Below, one piece after another: positions 15,478 through 26,200 of a DNA stretch of 64,000 bases. The notes under the pieces are model-generated. The model ran no database searches and had not been told where the DNA came from. It worked only from the letters and a program-made list of their open reading frames with translations. This DNA comes from an uncultured Algibacter sp. (GTDB lineage Bacteria; Bacteroidota; Bacteroidia; Flavobacteriales; Flavobacteriaceae). Location: positions 1 through 64,000 of the forward strand of contig NZ_CANLGU010000009.1 of assembly GCF_947490405.1 (NCBI RefSeq), given 5' to 3'. The number at the start of each line of letters is the position of its first letter. Within the stretch, counting starts at the first letter, position 1. The translations under genes and the position numbers were made by a program.

Positions 15478-16812
15478 TTAATTTTTATTACTTGTTCTTT
15501 TGTTAATTATTTTTTCAACTCCTTTTAATGCCTCTACTTTTGGAATTAGCACCCATACACTAACTATTGTAATAATAGCCAATGCGGCACCAATAATAAA
15601 TGCTGGAGTATAGTTACCCCCAGAGGTTAACCAGGGTACCAACGCAGTTAGCCCAAATGCACCTAATTTAGCTGCCATTCCTGCAAATCCAGAGAGAGTT
15701 CCAACTGTTTTACCTCCAAATAAGTCACTTGGTAACGTTTGTACATTTCCAATTGCCGTTTGAAAACCAAATAAGATAACTGCCATCAATATTACTGCTG
15801 TTTCTGGTCCTCCAGGATTTGCCATAGCTATTAATGTTGGTAGCATAATTAAACATCCAAGAGTAATAACAAACTTGCGCGTTTTATTTACTGTCCAACC
15901 TGCTTTTATGCGATTCTGAGCTAAGAGCCCTCCAAACCAAGCCCCAATCATTGCTCCTACATAAGGCACCCATGCATAAAACCCAATTGATTTAACATCC
16001 ATTCCATAAACTTCATTTAAGTAAATTGGAATCCAAAAAATGAATAACCACCAAATAGGATCTAGAGCTGCAGATGCAATAATAACGCCCCAACTTTCCT
16101 TATGCTTTAACATTTTATCAGTACTAGGATTGTACCCTTCATCAAAATCTCCATCTTGATCTATATCTTGATTTTTTTGTCCAGTTAAGATATATTCACG
16201 CTCTTCATCTGTAATCCATGGATGCTTTGAAGGAGGTGATTTTACTAAAATCCACCATGGAATAAGCCATAACAAACCTACAACGCCAACCAATATAAAA
16301 ATGTATTGCCAATTAAAATAAACTGACAACAATCCTATTGTAGGGAAAGCTACAATTCCTCCAATTGCGGCACCAGAATTGAAGAGACCTTGAGCAAATG
16401 CACGCTCTTTAGTTGGAAACCATTCTGCATTTCCTTTTGCCGCTCCTGGCCAGTTCCCAGCTTCTGAAATACCTAATATAGAACGAAAAACACTTAGACT
16501 AACAACACCTTTAGCAAAAGCGTGTATTGCTGTTGCTATTGACCAAAAACCAATGGACAGTGTAAACCCTATTCTTGTACCTAGCTTATCAAAAATTTTA
16601 CCAAAAATGGCTTGTCCAAATGCATAAGAGAATATAAATATTGTAGAAATAATAGCATATATTTCTTTGCGCTCATCTGATGTTTTATCTGGATATAAAT
16701 CCTTGGCAATATCTGGCCATAAAACAGGTAAGGCTTGCCTATCAATGTAATTGATTACAGTGGCTAAGGCAATTAAACCTATTACCCACCATCTTAGTCC
16801 TTTTATTTTCAT
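15478..16812 (-). CDS. MFS transporter, hexuronate/uronate family
   Basis: 444 residues with about 12 transmembrane helices. The N-terminus (WWVIGLIALATVINYIDRQ) and the loop GKIFDKLGTRIGF match the anion:cation symporter/ExuT branch of the major facilitator superfamily. It sits in the inner membrane and likely imports the monomeric unsaturated uronate or DEH made by the periplasmic PL17 and KdgF. First gene of the MFS-SDR-kdgK unit. No TGGTTAACCA operator is visible in the 186 bp upstream. Confidence 0.9.
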   Translation of the reverse strand: MKIKGLRWWVIGLIALATVINYIDRQALPVLWPDIAKDLYPDKTSDERKEIYAIISTIFIFSYAFGQAIFGKIFDKLGTRIGFTLSIGFWSIATAIHAFAKGVVSLSVFRSILGISEAGNWPGAAKGNAEWFPTKERAFAQGLFNSGAAIGGIVAFPTIGLLSVYFNWQYIFILVGVVGLLWLIPWWILVKSPPSKHPWITDEEREYILTGQKNQDIDQDGDFDEGYNPSTDKMLKHKESWGVIIASAALDPIWWLFIFWIPIYLNEVYGMDVKSIGFYAWVPYVGAMIGAWFGGLLAQNRIKAGWTVNKTRKFVITLGCLIMLPTLIAMANPGGPETAVILMAVILFGFQTAIGNVQTLPSDLFGGKTVGTLSGFAGMAAKLGAFGLTALVPWLTSGGNYTPAFIIGAALAIITIVSVWVLIPKVEALKGVEKIINKRTSNKN

Positions 16813-16998
16813 AATTATTGAATTTTCAAAAATCTAGACACAACATAAAACAGTTGTTCCAATAAGCATATTGTTAGAACTCTAGTATGTTATACAATTT
16901 ATATTTTTGAAGAAATCTTTATTTGAAGAATTTCTTCCCTCCTATTATATTTTTTAAACTGAAAAACAAAAGCGTGCAATTTTATTTTTCAGAACTAT

Positions 16999-17709
16999 TT
17001 ATGCTGATTTGCTCTTATAACAATATTGGTATAAAACATTAAAATGGTCTTTCATCTTTTGTTTTGCCAAATCTGGCCTTTGAGCTTTTATAGCTTGATA
17101 AATTTCGGTATGTTCTCTTATACCCAAAGCTGCTTGATTTTTATCGCAAACATGATATTTTTCAAAATCTATAATTATTTGTGGTGTTATAGTCAACATA
17201 AAAGTATTCATTGTACTATTTCCACTTGCTTTTGCTATAGCTAAATGAAATAATAAATCTTCTTGTACAGCATCTTGTCCTGATAAAACTTTTTCTTCGT
17301 AAGCATCTAGTGCTTCCTTTATCAATTTTAAGTCCTTTTCTGTTCGTCTTAAAGATGCTAGTTTAACCGTTTTAAGTTCTAATAATATCCTTGTCTCTAC
17401 TAAGGATTTAAAATCCGGGGATTCTAACCTTAAAATATCATCAATCATTCCATTCATAGCTATTACACCAATATTAGCTACAAAGGTTCCGCTTTGCGGA
17501 ATAGATTTTAACAAACCATAAAATTCTAGTTTTTGAATAGCCTCCCTGACATTACCACGAGTAACTCCAAACTTTTCAGACAGCATTCTCTCAGAAGGCA
17601 ACTTATCTCCTGGCTCTAAATTTTTATAATTAATAAGTTCTTTAATCTTAGCAATAATCTCGTTTTGTACTTTTTTACTATCACTTATTATTGGTGTTTC
17701 TAATTTCAT
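16999..17709 (-). CDS. GntR-family (FadR/FCD) transcriptional regulator of the alginate locus
   Basis: 236 residues from the ATG at 17709; an in-frame TTG at 17763 would add 18 residues but is less likely. N-terminal winged helix-turn-helix (LEPGDKLPSERMLSEKFGV, R51-GNVREAIQKLE, wing GLLKSIPQSGTFV) and a helical C-terminal FCD effector domain. FadR-subfamily members bind TGGT-xx-ACCA-type palindromes and respond to sugar acids; the same type of palindrome lies upstream of this gene and in three promoters of this locus. Inferred role: derepression in the presence of an alginate catabolite such as KDG or DEH. Confidence 0.92.
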   Translation of the reverse strand: MKLETPIISDSKKVQNEIIAKIKELINYKNLEPGDKLPSERMLSEKFGVTRGNVREAIQKLEFYGLLKSIPQSGTFVANIGVIAMNGMIDDILRLESPDFKSLVETRILLELKTVKLASLRRTEKDLKLIKEALDAYEEKVLSGQDAVQEDLLFHLAIAKASGNSTMNTFMLTITPQIIIDFEKYHVCDKNQAALGIREHTEIYQAIKAQRPDLAKQKMKDHFNVLYQYCYKSKSA

Positions 17710-17729
17710 ATAATTACTTTTCTTACAAC

Positions 17730-17749
17730 TGGTTAACCAAATATTAGCG
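17730..17749 (-). promoter_or_regulatory. Single TGGTTAACCA operator upstream of the gntR gene
   Basis: Perfect 10-bp palindrome at 17730-17739, followed upstream (reading the - strand) by AATATTTG, one base off the -7 consensus TAnnTTTG and overlapping it in the same way as the three larger operators. Suggests autoregulation. Confidence 0.65.
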
Positions 17750-17883
17750 CTAAAATTAAACAAAAACGATTAAACTTCTAATTCTTTACACCTAATTTCT
17801 GATAATATTATATTTTATTAATAAAAACGCTAAAACGATTAATAGGTATTACACCTAATAACATTCTTTGATACGATACGATT

Positions 17884-18804
17884 TTAATGACTTACTTCTA
17901 ATTCATAAAATCTTACTTTTGAGTATGCACCTTTATCTCTAGATTGGAAATAATTTCCAGCTTTGAAATAATTTTCAAAAACACCCCATTTACGAATATG
18001 AATATTTTCATAGACCTTATACTCATTACCATTTAACACCACTACCATTTTTCCATCAGAAATTTTTACTTCTAAAATAAATTTTCTAAATCCAACTTCT
18101 TGCTCAAAATTAAACCCTTCATCATCTCCCCACGCATCTTCATGTAACATTTCTTCATAAGTGGCATTTAAATTCTTTAACACCTTGGTTTTAACTCTAA
18201 TTTTACCTTTATCCCAGTATATTTTTAGTATTGGAGGTGCATTATTATCATCTTCCCCAATAATATCTCTCTGCTCATTTGTTAATCTACCATGTATTTG
18301 CATAATAATAGTACGATGGTATTTCCCATCAGAATCTGTGGATGATTCAGCCATAGAAATTTTACCTTTCATATAAGCACCATCAGCAAAAGTCCAGTTT
18401 TTATTATTATTTCCTGGCTCCATTTGCTCTCTTAACTCAGACCTTGTATATTTTGTATTCTTAGTTTTAGATGCAGTTGGCATTGCATGAAACACAATGG
18501 CTCCTCTAGTAGAATCAATATACATGTATGGCTTTGCCTTTTCATTAGTTGCAAATTCAAAAATCTCTGGTGGATTAATCTCATAAGGTTTACCCTTTTC
18601 GTTTGTTACTGGTAACGTTACTTTCCAGTGGCTTAAATCTATATCTGGAAGCCTTATTTTCTTTTTTTTCTTCTTTTTTTTCTTCTTTTCAACTTTTTCA
18701 GTCTCAGAATTCTTAATCTGACCCGATTGTGCAATAGTAATGTTACCACTTAATACAAGCAGAATTAAAAGAGAATTAAGTAAAGTTATTTTTAAATACT
18801 TCAT
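17884..18804 (-). CDS. PL7 alginate lyase
   Basis: 306 residues. Signal peptide to about residue 26, a linker with ten consecutive lysines (about 40-49), then a PL7 jelly roll. Catalytic and substrate motifs of the family are visible: R120-SELREQ, Q168-I-H170, and YFKAGNYFQ (279-287) carrying the catalytic tyrosine. PL7 enzymes cleave alginate by beta-elimination. It is the last gene of the susC unit, separated from the PKD lipoprotein by a long palindrome. The lack of a lipobox and type IX tail suggests a periplasmic or secreted enzyme. Confidence 0.93.
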   Translation of the reverse strand: MKYLKITLLNSLLILLVLSGNITIAQSGQIKNSETEKVEKKKKKKKKKKIRLPDIDLSHWKVTLPVTNEKGKPYEINPPEIFEFATNEKAKPYMYIDSTRGAIVFHAMPTASKTKNTKYTRSELREQMEPGNNNKNWTFADGAYMKGKISMAESSTDSDGKYHRTIIMQIHGRLTNEQRDIIGEDDNNAPPILKIYWDKGKIRVKTKVLKNLNATYEEMLHEDAWGDDEGFNFEQEVGFRKFILEVKISDGKMVVVLNGNEYKVYENIHIRKWGVFENYFKAGNYFQSRDKGAYSKVRFYELEVSH

Positions 18805-18816
18805 TTTTATTATTTT

Positions 18817-18858
18817 ATTGATTCTTTGGTTTTATAATTATAAAACCAAAGAATCAAT
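18817..18858. repeat. 42-bp perfect palindrome between the PKD lipoprotein and PL7 genes
   Basis: ATTGATTCTTTGG... (18817-18837) is followed directly by its exact reverse complement (18838-18858), with no spacer. In RNA it would form a hairpin of about 19 bp just upstream of the PL7 start codon (12 bp away). No T-run follows on the - strand. It may protect or attenuate the upstream mRNA, or bind a protein as DNA. Confidence 0.8.
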
Positions 18859-18898
18859 ATTCAACAATTATACCAGTGTAATAGTTAATAAGTGCTAA

Positions 18899-20395
18899 TT
18901 AAAACCCTGGTGTAATTATATCAATGTTATCAATAAACACTTCGTTACTGCTATCAACAGCTTTTAAAGCTCTAACATAGATTACTGCAATATTTGCCGA
19001 AGCCTCAAATGTAAATGTAGTTGTGGTAAAAGTGTCGTTGGAACTTGACGATTTACTACCATTAAAATCATTATCTATCAAAGCATAACCATCTGTATTC
19101 GTTGCACGTTCAGCTTCAGTATTTATAGCATCTTCAGTAGTAATTTCATTATTTAAAATAAAAACTTCCGTATTAATTCCTTCTACTTCAGAACGTGTAT
19201 CAATTGTAAAGGTGTATTCTACACCTGGCTCAACATTAACTAATTGATATAATCGACGACAGCTATTACTTAACTTCACACCTCTACCCCCTCCTGCGTT
19301 AGGTCCAAATTTATTACCATCACTGGTAGACCCTGGTTGTTCGTTGGTGCAGAATGTAGCATCTATATAGGCGTTTAAATCGGTATTTCGCCAAAGTGCT
19401 CTGTATGGACTATCTATAGTTCCTAAATTATCATCAACCACAGTGCTATTTGGTGTCATATCCCATGCATCAGCATTATCACCTGTATTAGATGTATGAT
19501 CGTTACATGTACTGTTTTGCACTATAACCTTAAAGGTAGGCTCTATTCCTCCTACAGGAACAGGTTTAGTAATACTTCTAGATACACCAGCTTCATTTGT
19601 TGTTGTTAATGTAACATTATAAGTTCCAGCTACTGCATATGTATGTGAAGGACTAGTTTCGGTTGATGTATTACCATCTCCAAAATCCCAACTATGAGAT
19701 ACTGCTAAAATTGAAGCATCTGTAAACTGTACATCTAGTGAAGACACATCAAATGTAAAATCTGGAACGGTTGATAATACCAAACCTTCAATATTTTTAG
19801 TAACTGAAACTCCAACTCCCAAATAGTTTGTTGCTATAAGTGTTACTGTAAAAGTTTCTGCAGTTATATATGAGTGTATCGGACTAAAATTTGAATCGGT
19901 TCCTGCGTCTTCAGCATCCCACTCTACTGTGTTACCATCTCCAAAATCCCAAACTAAAGTTTTAGCTCCTGTTGTAAGGTTTTCGAATGTTACCTGAGAA
20001 TCTATTGCACCAAAGTTGAAGTCAACAAAAATAGGTGATACATTTTCAATAGCTTCAGCTGTTAAACCATCAGAGCTTGTAGTAGTCAGCTTTACTGCAT
20101 ACAAACCTCCTGTAGCGTAAGTATAATCTGGATTGGCTTCGGTTGAGGTATTTCCATCACCAAAATCCCAAAAGTATGAAGTTGCGTCTGTGGAATAACT
20201 TCTAAATACAATTGTTAAATTATCACTTGCACTAGTACTTGTTGTAAATAGAGTATTGGGCTGTATATTATTTACATTTCCTGTTGGCGGAACAAACTCT
20301 TCGGAACCACTATCATAACATGATATTAGCCCCAGAAACATAGGCAGTATCAAAAAAACACCTATGTTGTATTTCTTAATTATTTTACAAATCAT
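18899..20395 (-). CDS. Surface glycan-binding lipoprotein with three PKD domains
   Basis: 498 residues. Lipobox LGLISC (Cys26). Three PKD-type Ig domains follow, each with the WDFGDGNT signature (about 70-150, 150-205 and 220-280), then a C-terminal jelly-roll domain (about 290-498) typical of carbohydrate-binding modules. Located in the susC-susD unit in the position of SusE/SusF-like surface glycan-binding proteins, so it probably holds alginate at the cell surface. It contains no lyase motif. Confidence 0.85.
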   Translation of the reverse strand: MICKIIKKYNIGVFLILPMFLGLISCYDSGSEEFVPPTGNVNNIQPNTLFTTSTSASDNLTIVFRSYSTDATSYFWDFGDGNTSTEANPDYTYATGGLYAVKLTTTSSDGLTAEAIENVSPIFVDFNFGAIDSQVTFENLTTGAKTLVWDFGDGNTVEWDAEDAGTDSNFSPIHSYITAETFTVTLIATNYLGVGVSVTKNIEGLVLSTVPDFTFDVSSLDVQFTDASILAVSHSWDFGDGNTSTETSPSHTYAVAGTYNVTLTTTNEAGVSRSITKPVPVGGIEPTFKVIVQNSTCNDHTSNTGDNADAWDMTPNSTVVDDNLGTIDSPYRALWRNTDLNAYIDATFCTNEQPGSTSDGNKFGPNAGGGRGVKLSNSCRRLYQLVNVEPGVEYTFTIDTRSEVEGINTEVFILNNEITTEDAINTEAERATNTDGYALIDNDFNGSKSSSSNDTFTTTTFTFEASANIAVIYVRALKAVDSSNEVFIDNIDIITPGF

Positions 20396-20420
20396 AATAT
20401 TTTGTTTTTAAAAATCTTAT

Positions 20421-21659
20421 TTATTGTTTTACTAAAATCTCGAAAGAATCTAATCTACTTTCATCCCCTGAATTAGTTACAAAAATGATTACAGACTCGT
20501 TTTCACCCGCTTCAAAAGAAAGTGCATGTTGTCTCCATATATTATCAACCCTATCTATATTATTATCTGTTCTAGAAGCAATAATATTGTCTTCTAGCAA
20601 AGATTCAGTATAATTTGATGTTGATGGTTTCAAAATTGAAACTTTAAGTTCTGCAAATTGGGTAACTTCAAAAGCTGAATGATATGTTAGAACATATTCT
20701 GCTCCAGGTGTTACTTCTATTTCTTGGTAAGCTACTCTAGCTCCACCTGCAGGAAACTTAGCGGCTTGTCTTCCATCTGGCAAATTAGGAGGATCTACTG
20801 GATTAGTATCTGTATTAATTTGTATTACTGTAGTACCTCCACCTAATGGGCTCCATGCACTATTACTTGGTACCCGCCATGAATCCCTACCATCTCCTGT
20901 TCCGTCAGGTAAACTATTATCCTCAAAACTTGGCTCTCCAATTTCAGGAACTGGAATAGTCGGTACTGCTTCAACTATAGTAAGATTTTCATCTATAATA
21001 TTACTCCAACCATTGTTATCAGTTACTGTCAAAGCAATTTTGTATGTACCCGGACCAGGGAAAGCAACAATTACATTTTGATCATTAATTGTACCTACTG
21101 GTAAATTAGAAATTTGACTTTCCAAATCTGCTATACTTTCTATAGTATCATTTGTTAAGGCTCCTTTTACAGATTCTAAAGCACTTTCTAAAGCATTAAT
21201 CTCAGCTAAAATTGCATCTATCTTTACTTGATCAGTTTCACAAGGTAACTTTAGTTCAAGCTCTTCGATGTCCTCTTCTATAGTTATAACGTCTACATTT
21301 AAAGCCTGTATAGAAGCCATCAATCGTGTTCTTTCACTATTTATATAATCTACTTCAACTGGTATTTCCTGTTCTTGTTCAGTATTTGGGTTCACAACTT
21401 CTGTAACTTCCCATTCATACTGTGTTCCGTTCACAGATAAGTTAGTTCCCGCTTCGAAATAAATTTCATAATCAGCAAATATTAAAACTTCGTCACAGGT
21501 GAATTGCGATACAGTAATTTCTTCAAAATTAAATGAAGGTGTTGGACCTGTAAGATCCATTAAATCTCCTTCACCAGGCAAATCGTCATTTAAACATGAA
21601 CTTAAGAATACAAATGTTCCTAAGATCATACATTTTAAATTAAACAAATATTTTCTCAT
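20421..21659 (-). CDS. SusE-position lipoprotein: PKD domain with coiled-coil insert plus jelly roll
   Basis: About 412 residues from the ATG at 21659, which gives a lipoprotein signal (lipobox FLSSC) and a 16-bp gap after susD; two upstream starts overlap susD. The N-terminal PKD-like domain is interrupted: after YEWEVTEV comes a heptad-like coiled coil rich in Glu, Leu and Ile (about 85-165 of this protein), then the fold resumes with GPGTYKIALTVTD. The C-terminal half is a jelly-roll carbohydrate-binding domain similar in layout to that of the next gene. Probable surface alginate-binding protein. Confidence 0.82.
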   Translation of the reverse strand: MRKYLFNLKCMILGTFVFLSSCLNDDLPGEGDLMDLTGPTPSFNFEEITVSQFTCDEVLIFADYEIYFEAGTNLSVNGTQYEWEVTEVVNPNTEQEQEIPVEVDYINSERTRLMASIQALNVDVITIEEDIEELELKLPCETDQVKIDAILAEINALESALESVKGALTNDTIESIADLESQISNLPVGTINDQNVIVAFPGPGTYKIALTVTDNNGWSNIIDENLTIVEAVPTIPVPEIGEPSFEDNSLPDGTGDGRDSWRVPSNSAWSPLGGGTTVIQINTDTNPVDPPNLPDGRQAAKFPAGGARVAYQEIEVTPGAEYVLTYHSAFEVTQFAELKVSILKPSTSNYTESLLEDNIIASRTDNNIDRVDNIWRQHALSFEAGENESVIIFVTNSGDESRLDSFEILVKQ

Positions 21660-21675
21660 CGTTACAATTTTTAAT

Positions 21676-23277
21676 TTAGTATCCATTATTTTGTCTATAA
21701 ACACCTGGTAAGTTATCTAATTCTCTTTGTGGAATAGGAAGATAGATTTTATCGCTCGTGTACAAGAATCCATTTCTATCAGAGTGCGCACCTAAGAAAT
21801 TATCTGCCTCATTAAATCTTATTAAATCATATAGACGTTGATTTTCAAACGTAAACTCCATCCTGCGTTCCTCCAATAATTGTTGCTTTGTTAAATTAAC
21901 AACTTCTTCTAGTCCTGCTCTTAACCTTACCTGATTGAATGCTTCAATTGCTCTAGTGTCGGTAGTGGAATCTCCTCCAGCTAATATAGCTTCGGCGTAT
22001 AATAATAATACATCTGCATACCTTAAAACAATCCAATCATTCCCATTAGCTTCACCAGAAGATGGATATTTTGAATTGAATGTGTCATTTAAAAGATCAT
22101 CTGCGATAACTGTAATACTCCGAAAGGTCCCATCAAACCTAACAGGTTGGAGTTCTGGAGTCATTAAAGATAAAAGATCTAAGGTTGCAACATTTACACC
22201 ATTGGACGGACCGCTAGCTGTCATTGCATTACTAAACCCTTCAGCATCAGTTTCGACTTGATCATCTAAACCACTTTGACTACTTACAACGTTATCTGTA
22301 TTAATTGCTTCATAAGAAATAGAGAAAATAATCTCTTCATGAAGTTCTAAACCTTCGTTATTTGTAAACGACCCATCTAATCTTAAATTATCAGATGAAA
22401 ACTCTCCAATGAACTCATTACCAAAAACCTTAGCATAAGTAATGGCCTGATTTGCTCTATATTCTTCTGTGGTAAGAATATTTATAGTAGGATCTGTTGG
22501 ATCTGCATCGAATAAAAAATTCTCTGATTCATCTCTATCGATGGTTAACAAATCGTATCCGAATGCCCCATTATTTTCTACCACTGAGGCTAATAACAAT
22601 TCAGCTTCAGCATAATTAGGGTTAGGTTGACTTAGAAAAGTTTTAGCTAATAAACATATAGCTGCGCCTTCTGAAGGTCGATACCTATTTTGAGGAGCTC
22701 CGTTTAAAAAAGCTATTGATGTTCTAAAGTCTTCAATAATTCTCTCATAAACCTGTGATGGTGGTAATTGAGGAAAGTTCTCGGCTTCATCTGAATTAAT
22801 ATCTAGTACTTCATCTAGATATGGTACATTTTGATAAGCTCTTACCAAATTAAAGTGACACAATGCTCTGAAGAAGTATGCTTCACCGATAGTATATTGA
22901 AATTCTTCTGGTGCTAAAAAACGATTTTCTATAATTGTATTTGCTCTAAAAATAGTTGCATAGTTGTTAGACCAATATGTTGCTGCATCACCATTGTTAG
23001 CATCCATATTATAAGCATCAACATCAGGATAAACACCGTTTTGAGCATTAGCTCTACTATTATCAGACCTTAACTCAATCAACAAAAATTCATTTGCTGG
23101 AATTTTCTGATAGCTATCTATAACTCCAATTGCTAATAACTCAAATCCATCAGCAGTTTGTAATAATTCCTCAAGAGAAAATGCATTTGGGTTATCTAAA
23201 TCTAACTCTTCTTCACAACTAGTAAGAAAAGCAACCATAATTAGGCATACTTTTATGTATTTAAATGTCTTTTTCAT
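21676..23277 (-). CDS. susD: SusD-family surface glycan-binding lipoprotein
   Basis: 533 residues. Lipobox VAFLTSC (Cys21). A helical TPR-like fold with SusD landmarks: FSLEELLQTADGFELLAIG near the start, GEAYFFRALCHFNLVRAYQNVPY (positions about 129-151), YRPSEGAAICLLAKTFL, and the C-terminal RNADVLLLYAEA-like segment followed by EERRMEFTFENQRLYDLIR. Partner lid of the adjacent SusC; together they bind and import alginate oligosaccharides across the outer membrane. Seven bases after susC. Confidence 0.95.
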   Translation of the reverse strand: MKKTFKYIKVCLIMVAFLTSCEEELDLDNPNAFSLEELLQTADGFELLAIGVIDSYQKIPANEFLLIELRSDNSRANAQNGVYPDVDAYNMDANNGDAATYWSNNYATIFRANTIIENRFLAPEEFQYTIGEAYFFRALCHFNLVRAYQNVPYLDEVLDINSDEAENFPQLPPSQVYERIIEDFRTSIAFLNGAPQNRYRPSEGAAICLLAKTFLSQPNPNYAEAELLLASVVENNGAFGYDLLTIDRDESENFLFDADPTDPTINILTTEEYRANQAITYAKVFGNEFIGEFSSDNLRLDGSFTNNEGLELHEEIIFSISYEAINTDNVVSSQSGLDDQVETDAEGFSNAMTASGPSNGVNVATLDLLSLMTPELQPVRFDGTFRSITVIADDLLNDTFNSKYPSSGEANGNDWIVLRYADVLLLYAEAILAGGDSTTDTRAIEAFNQVRLRAGLEEVVNLTKQQLLEERRMEFTFENQRLYDLIRFNEADNFLGAHSDRNGFLYTSDKIYLPIPQRELDNLPGVYRQNNGY

Positions 23278-23283
23278 AGTTAA

Positions 23284-26200
23284 TTAAAATTGAAAGTTAA
23301 TACCAGCTGATATAGTTCTTACCACAGGCCCGTCTCCTCTTTGGTAACCTGCTGTTAAAGGTGTATTTGCATTACTTGATGTTTGTCCTGCAGCTTCTGG
23401 GTTAAATCCTTGGTATCCTTTTGCTGTCCAATACAACAAATTATTTCCTGTTAAATATATTCTCAATCTATCAAAATTTAGTTTGTTAGTTAATCTCTCT
23501 GGAATAGTATAGCCTATAGTAATGTTTCTTAATGTTACAAAAGAAGCATCTTGTATGTGCGCACTAGTAAATCTTCTTGCAACAACCTTATCTCGTTCTA
23601 CTTCAGGTAGTGCTGTAGCTTGGACAGCTCCTTCACTTGCAAAAAGTAATTGATCTAAATCTGCCACCCTAACTTCTCCACCATGAGACCCTTGGAACTG
23701 AAAAGTGAAATCTAAGTTTTTATATGAGATATCGGAATTGAATCCCCAAGTGAAATCTGGATAAGGACTACCTATTTCCGTTCTATCATCTGCATCTATA
23801 ATACCATCTCCATTTAAATCTTTTACATATACTTCAGCAAAATCATTATTAAATCTATTGAATGGGTTTTCGATAAAATCTATATCAATTTCCCTATCAA
23901 AAACATAACCATAGAATGATGTAATAGGCAAACCTATTCCAGCAATAAACTCTGTAGGTCTACTTTCTTGATCTATTCTAGATATTATTTGTTCATTTCC
24001 TCCTAAATCTAATACTTCATTTCTATTTAAGCCAAATTGACCAGAGGCTCTCCAGCTAAAATTCTCATTGGTCCAAATTCTAGAACTTAAAGCAAGTTCA
24101 ACACCTTGGTTCCTTACTTTTCCTATATTTTGCAAAAATGTATCAACACCATAAGTTGCAGAAACTGGAGCAGAAAGTATTAAATCTTCACTAGTCCTTG
24201 TATAGTAATCGGCAGTCAAGCTAAATAGATTTCTTCCGAAAGTTATATCCAGACCAGGGTTAAACTCAACTAATTTCTCCCAACCTAAATTTGAATTTGA
24301 TAACGCAGTATTTTTAACACCCGATTCTCCATTAGCACTTATTACAGCATAGGTTTCTTCAAATCTATATAAGGAATCAAATATGTTATTTGAAATTTGA
24401 TTAGAACCTGAAATACCATAACTAGCTCTTAACTTAAGAAAGGTAATAACATCACTTGAGGCTAAGAACTCTTCACTTGACACATTCCACCCAACAGATG
24501 CAGCTGGAAAAAATCCAAATCTGGTATTAGAGCCAAACCTAGTACTACCATCTGTACGTGCTGAAATTTGCACCAAGTACTTTTCATCATAGTTATAGTC
24601 TAACCTACCAAAATAAGAAACTAATTTATCCGATCCGTTTTGTGTAAATGTTGTACCGCCGTCTGCTAGTGCAATGTTGTTGTTAAAATCATTAGAATAA
24701 ACACCAAAAGCTTCTGATTCTTGTCTAGAAAAGTCTCTATTAGTGAATTCAAAACCTAGAATAGTATTAAAGTTATGGTTGCCAAAACCTCTCTTGTATC
24801 TTAAAACAGATTCAAAAACATACTGATTTACCTCATCTCTTCTTTCTAAACGAAACGCCTCATCGCCGAAGTTTACAATGTTTTCATTTCCAAAAACAAA
24901 ATCCGCGTTATTATTCTTAGTATGTCTAAAAACACCCGAAACAGTCTGCTTAAAGTTAAGACCTTTGGCTAATTTAAAATCTATATAGGCAGAAGCATTT
25001 AAACTAAACCTTCGTTTTATTCTTGATCTTTCAAAATAAGGTACCAGTGGACCAACATTTCTAGTTAGACCTAATGTTAACTGCCCTGGCAAACCTTGTT
25101 GGGTATTAACTACTGGAAGCCCAGTGGCTGGATCTATTAAAAGGCTTCGAGGATTATCTTGATCTTGAAAAAATACTCTATCAAAAAGTCTGGAAAACCC
25201 ATAACTACCAACTTCAAGATTTTCGTATTGAGTTCCTGCAGTACTTAGTTCTCCTCCTGCATCTCTGTATGCATTAAAAATATCTAGATGCTCTTGATTT
25301 AAGCGAAGTGGTATAGCACCGTATTGTCTTAACGCATCAGTAAATCTAGCAGGTAACCTGTCTTGATCATTATAACTAGCACGCAGGTTAACTCCTGCTT
25401 TTATCTTTTCGTTTTTAGACTTAGTATCTATCTTTAAATTAGCATTATATTTTTTAAAATTATCAGCTAAAGCAATCCCTTCATCCTCAAGATATGCCAC
25501 AGATGCAGAATATTTTGTGAGCTTAGATCCCCCTCTTGCCCCAAATGAATGACTTGTTATGTTACCACCAGGTAAAATTTCTTTCTGTAAGTCTAATTCA
25601 CCTCCACTTAAAGATGATAAGTAATCCCAAGCTTCTAATTCAGCATATGCTTGATTGTACCTAAGATTAACTCTATCAAAATTTACAGGATCTACAATAC
25701 CATCAACAGCACTTTGTAAACCGTCCAAACGAGACCTCTCTTCAGCAACTGAAAATGTAAAATTCTCATTGTCGGTTGCAAATTTATAACCTGTAAATGT
25801 ATTATAAGAAAACCTTGTTTTTCCCTCTACCCCCTGTTTGAGCGTAACCAAAATAACGCCATTTGCTCCACGAGACCCATAAATAGCCACTGAAGAAGCA
25901 TCTTTTAAAACACTTATCGATTCAATATTATTGTTATCAATAGAAGATAAAATATCTGCATCAGTTCCTAACACAACCCCATCAACGACAATTAATGGTG
26001 AAGAGGAACCTGTTATTGAACCAGGACCTCTAAGTGTTATTTTTGGATCGCCCCCTGCTTCAGACGCTACAGTTTGTATTCTTAAACCCGCAACTCTACC
26101 TTGAAGTGCATCTTCAACACGAGCAACCGCAATGTCTTGAATCTCTTTAGAGTCAATCTTTGTTAGTGCACTTGTTACATTCTTTTGTTTTTGCTCTCCG

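Noticed and set aside
16813-16998. Search for the TGGTTAACCA operator before the MFS-SDR-kdgK unit
   Set aside because: No copy was found; only AT-rich sequence and a weak GAAGAAAT/ATTTCTTC dyad are present, so no regulatory site is claimed.
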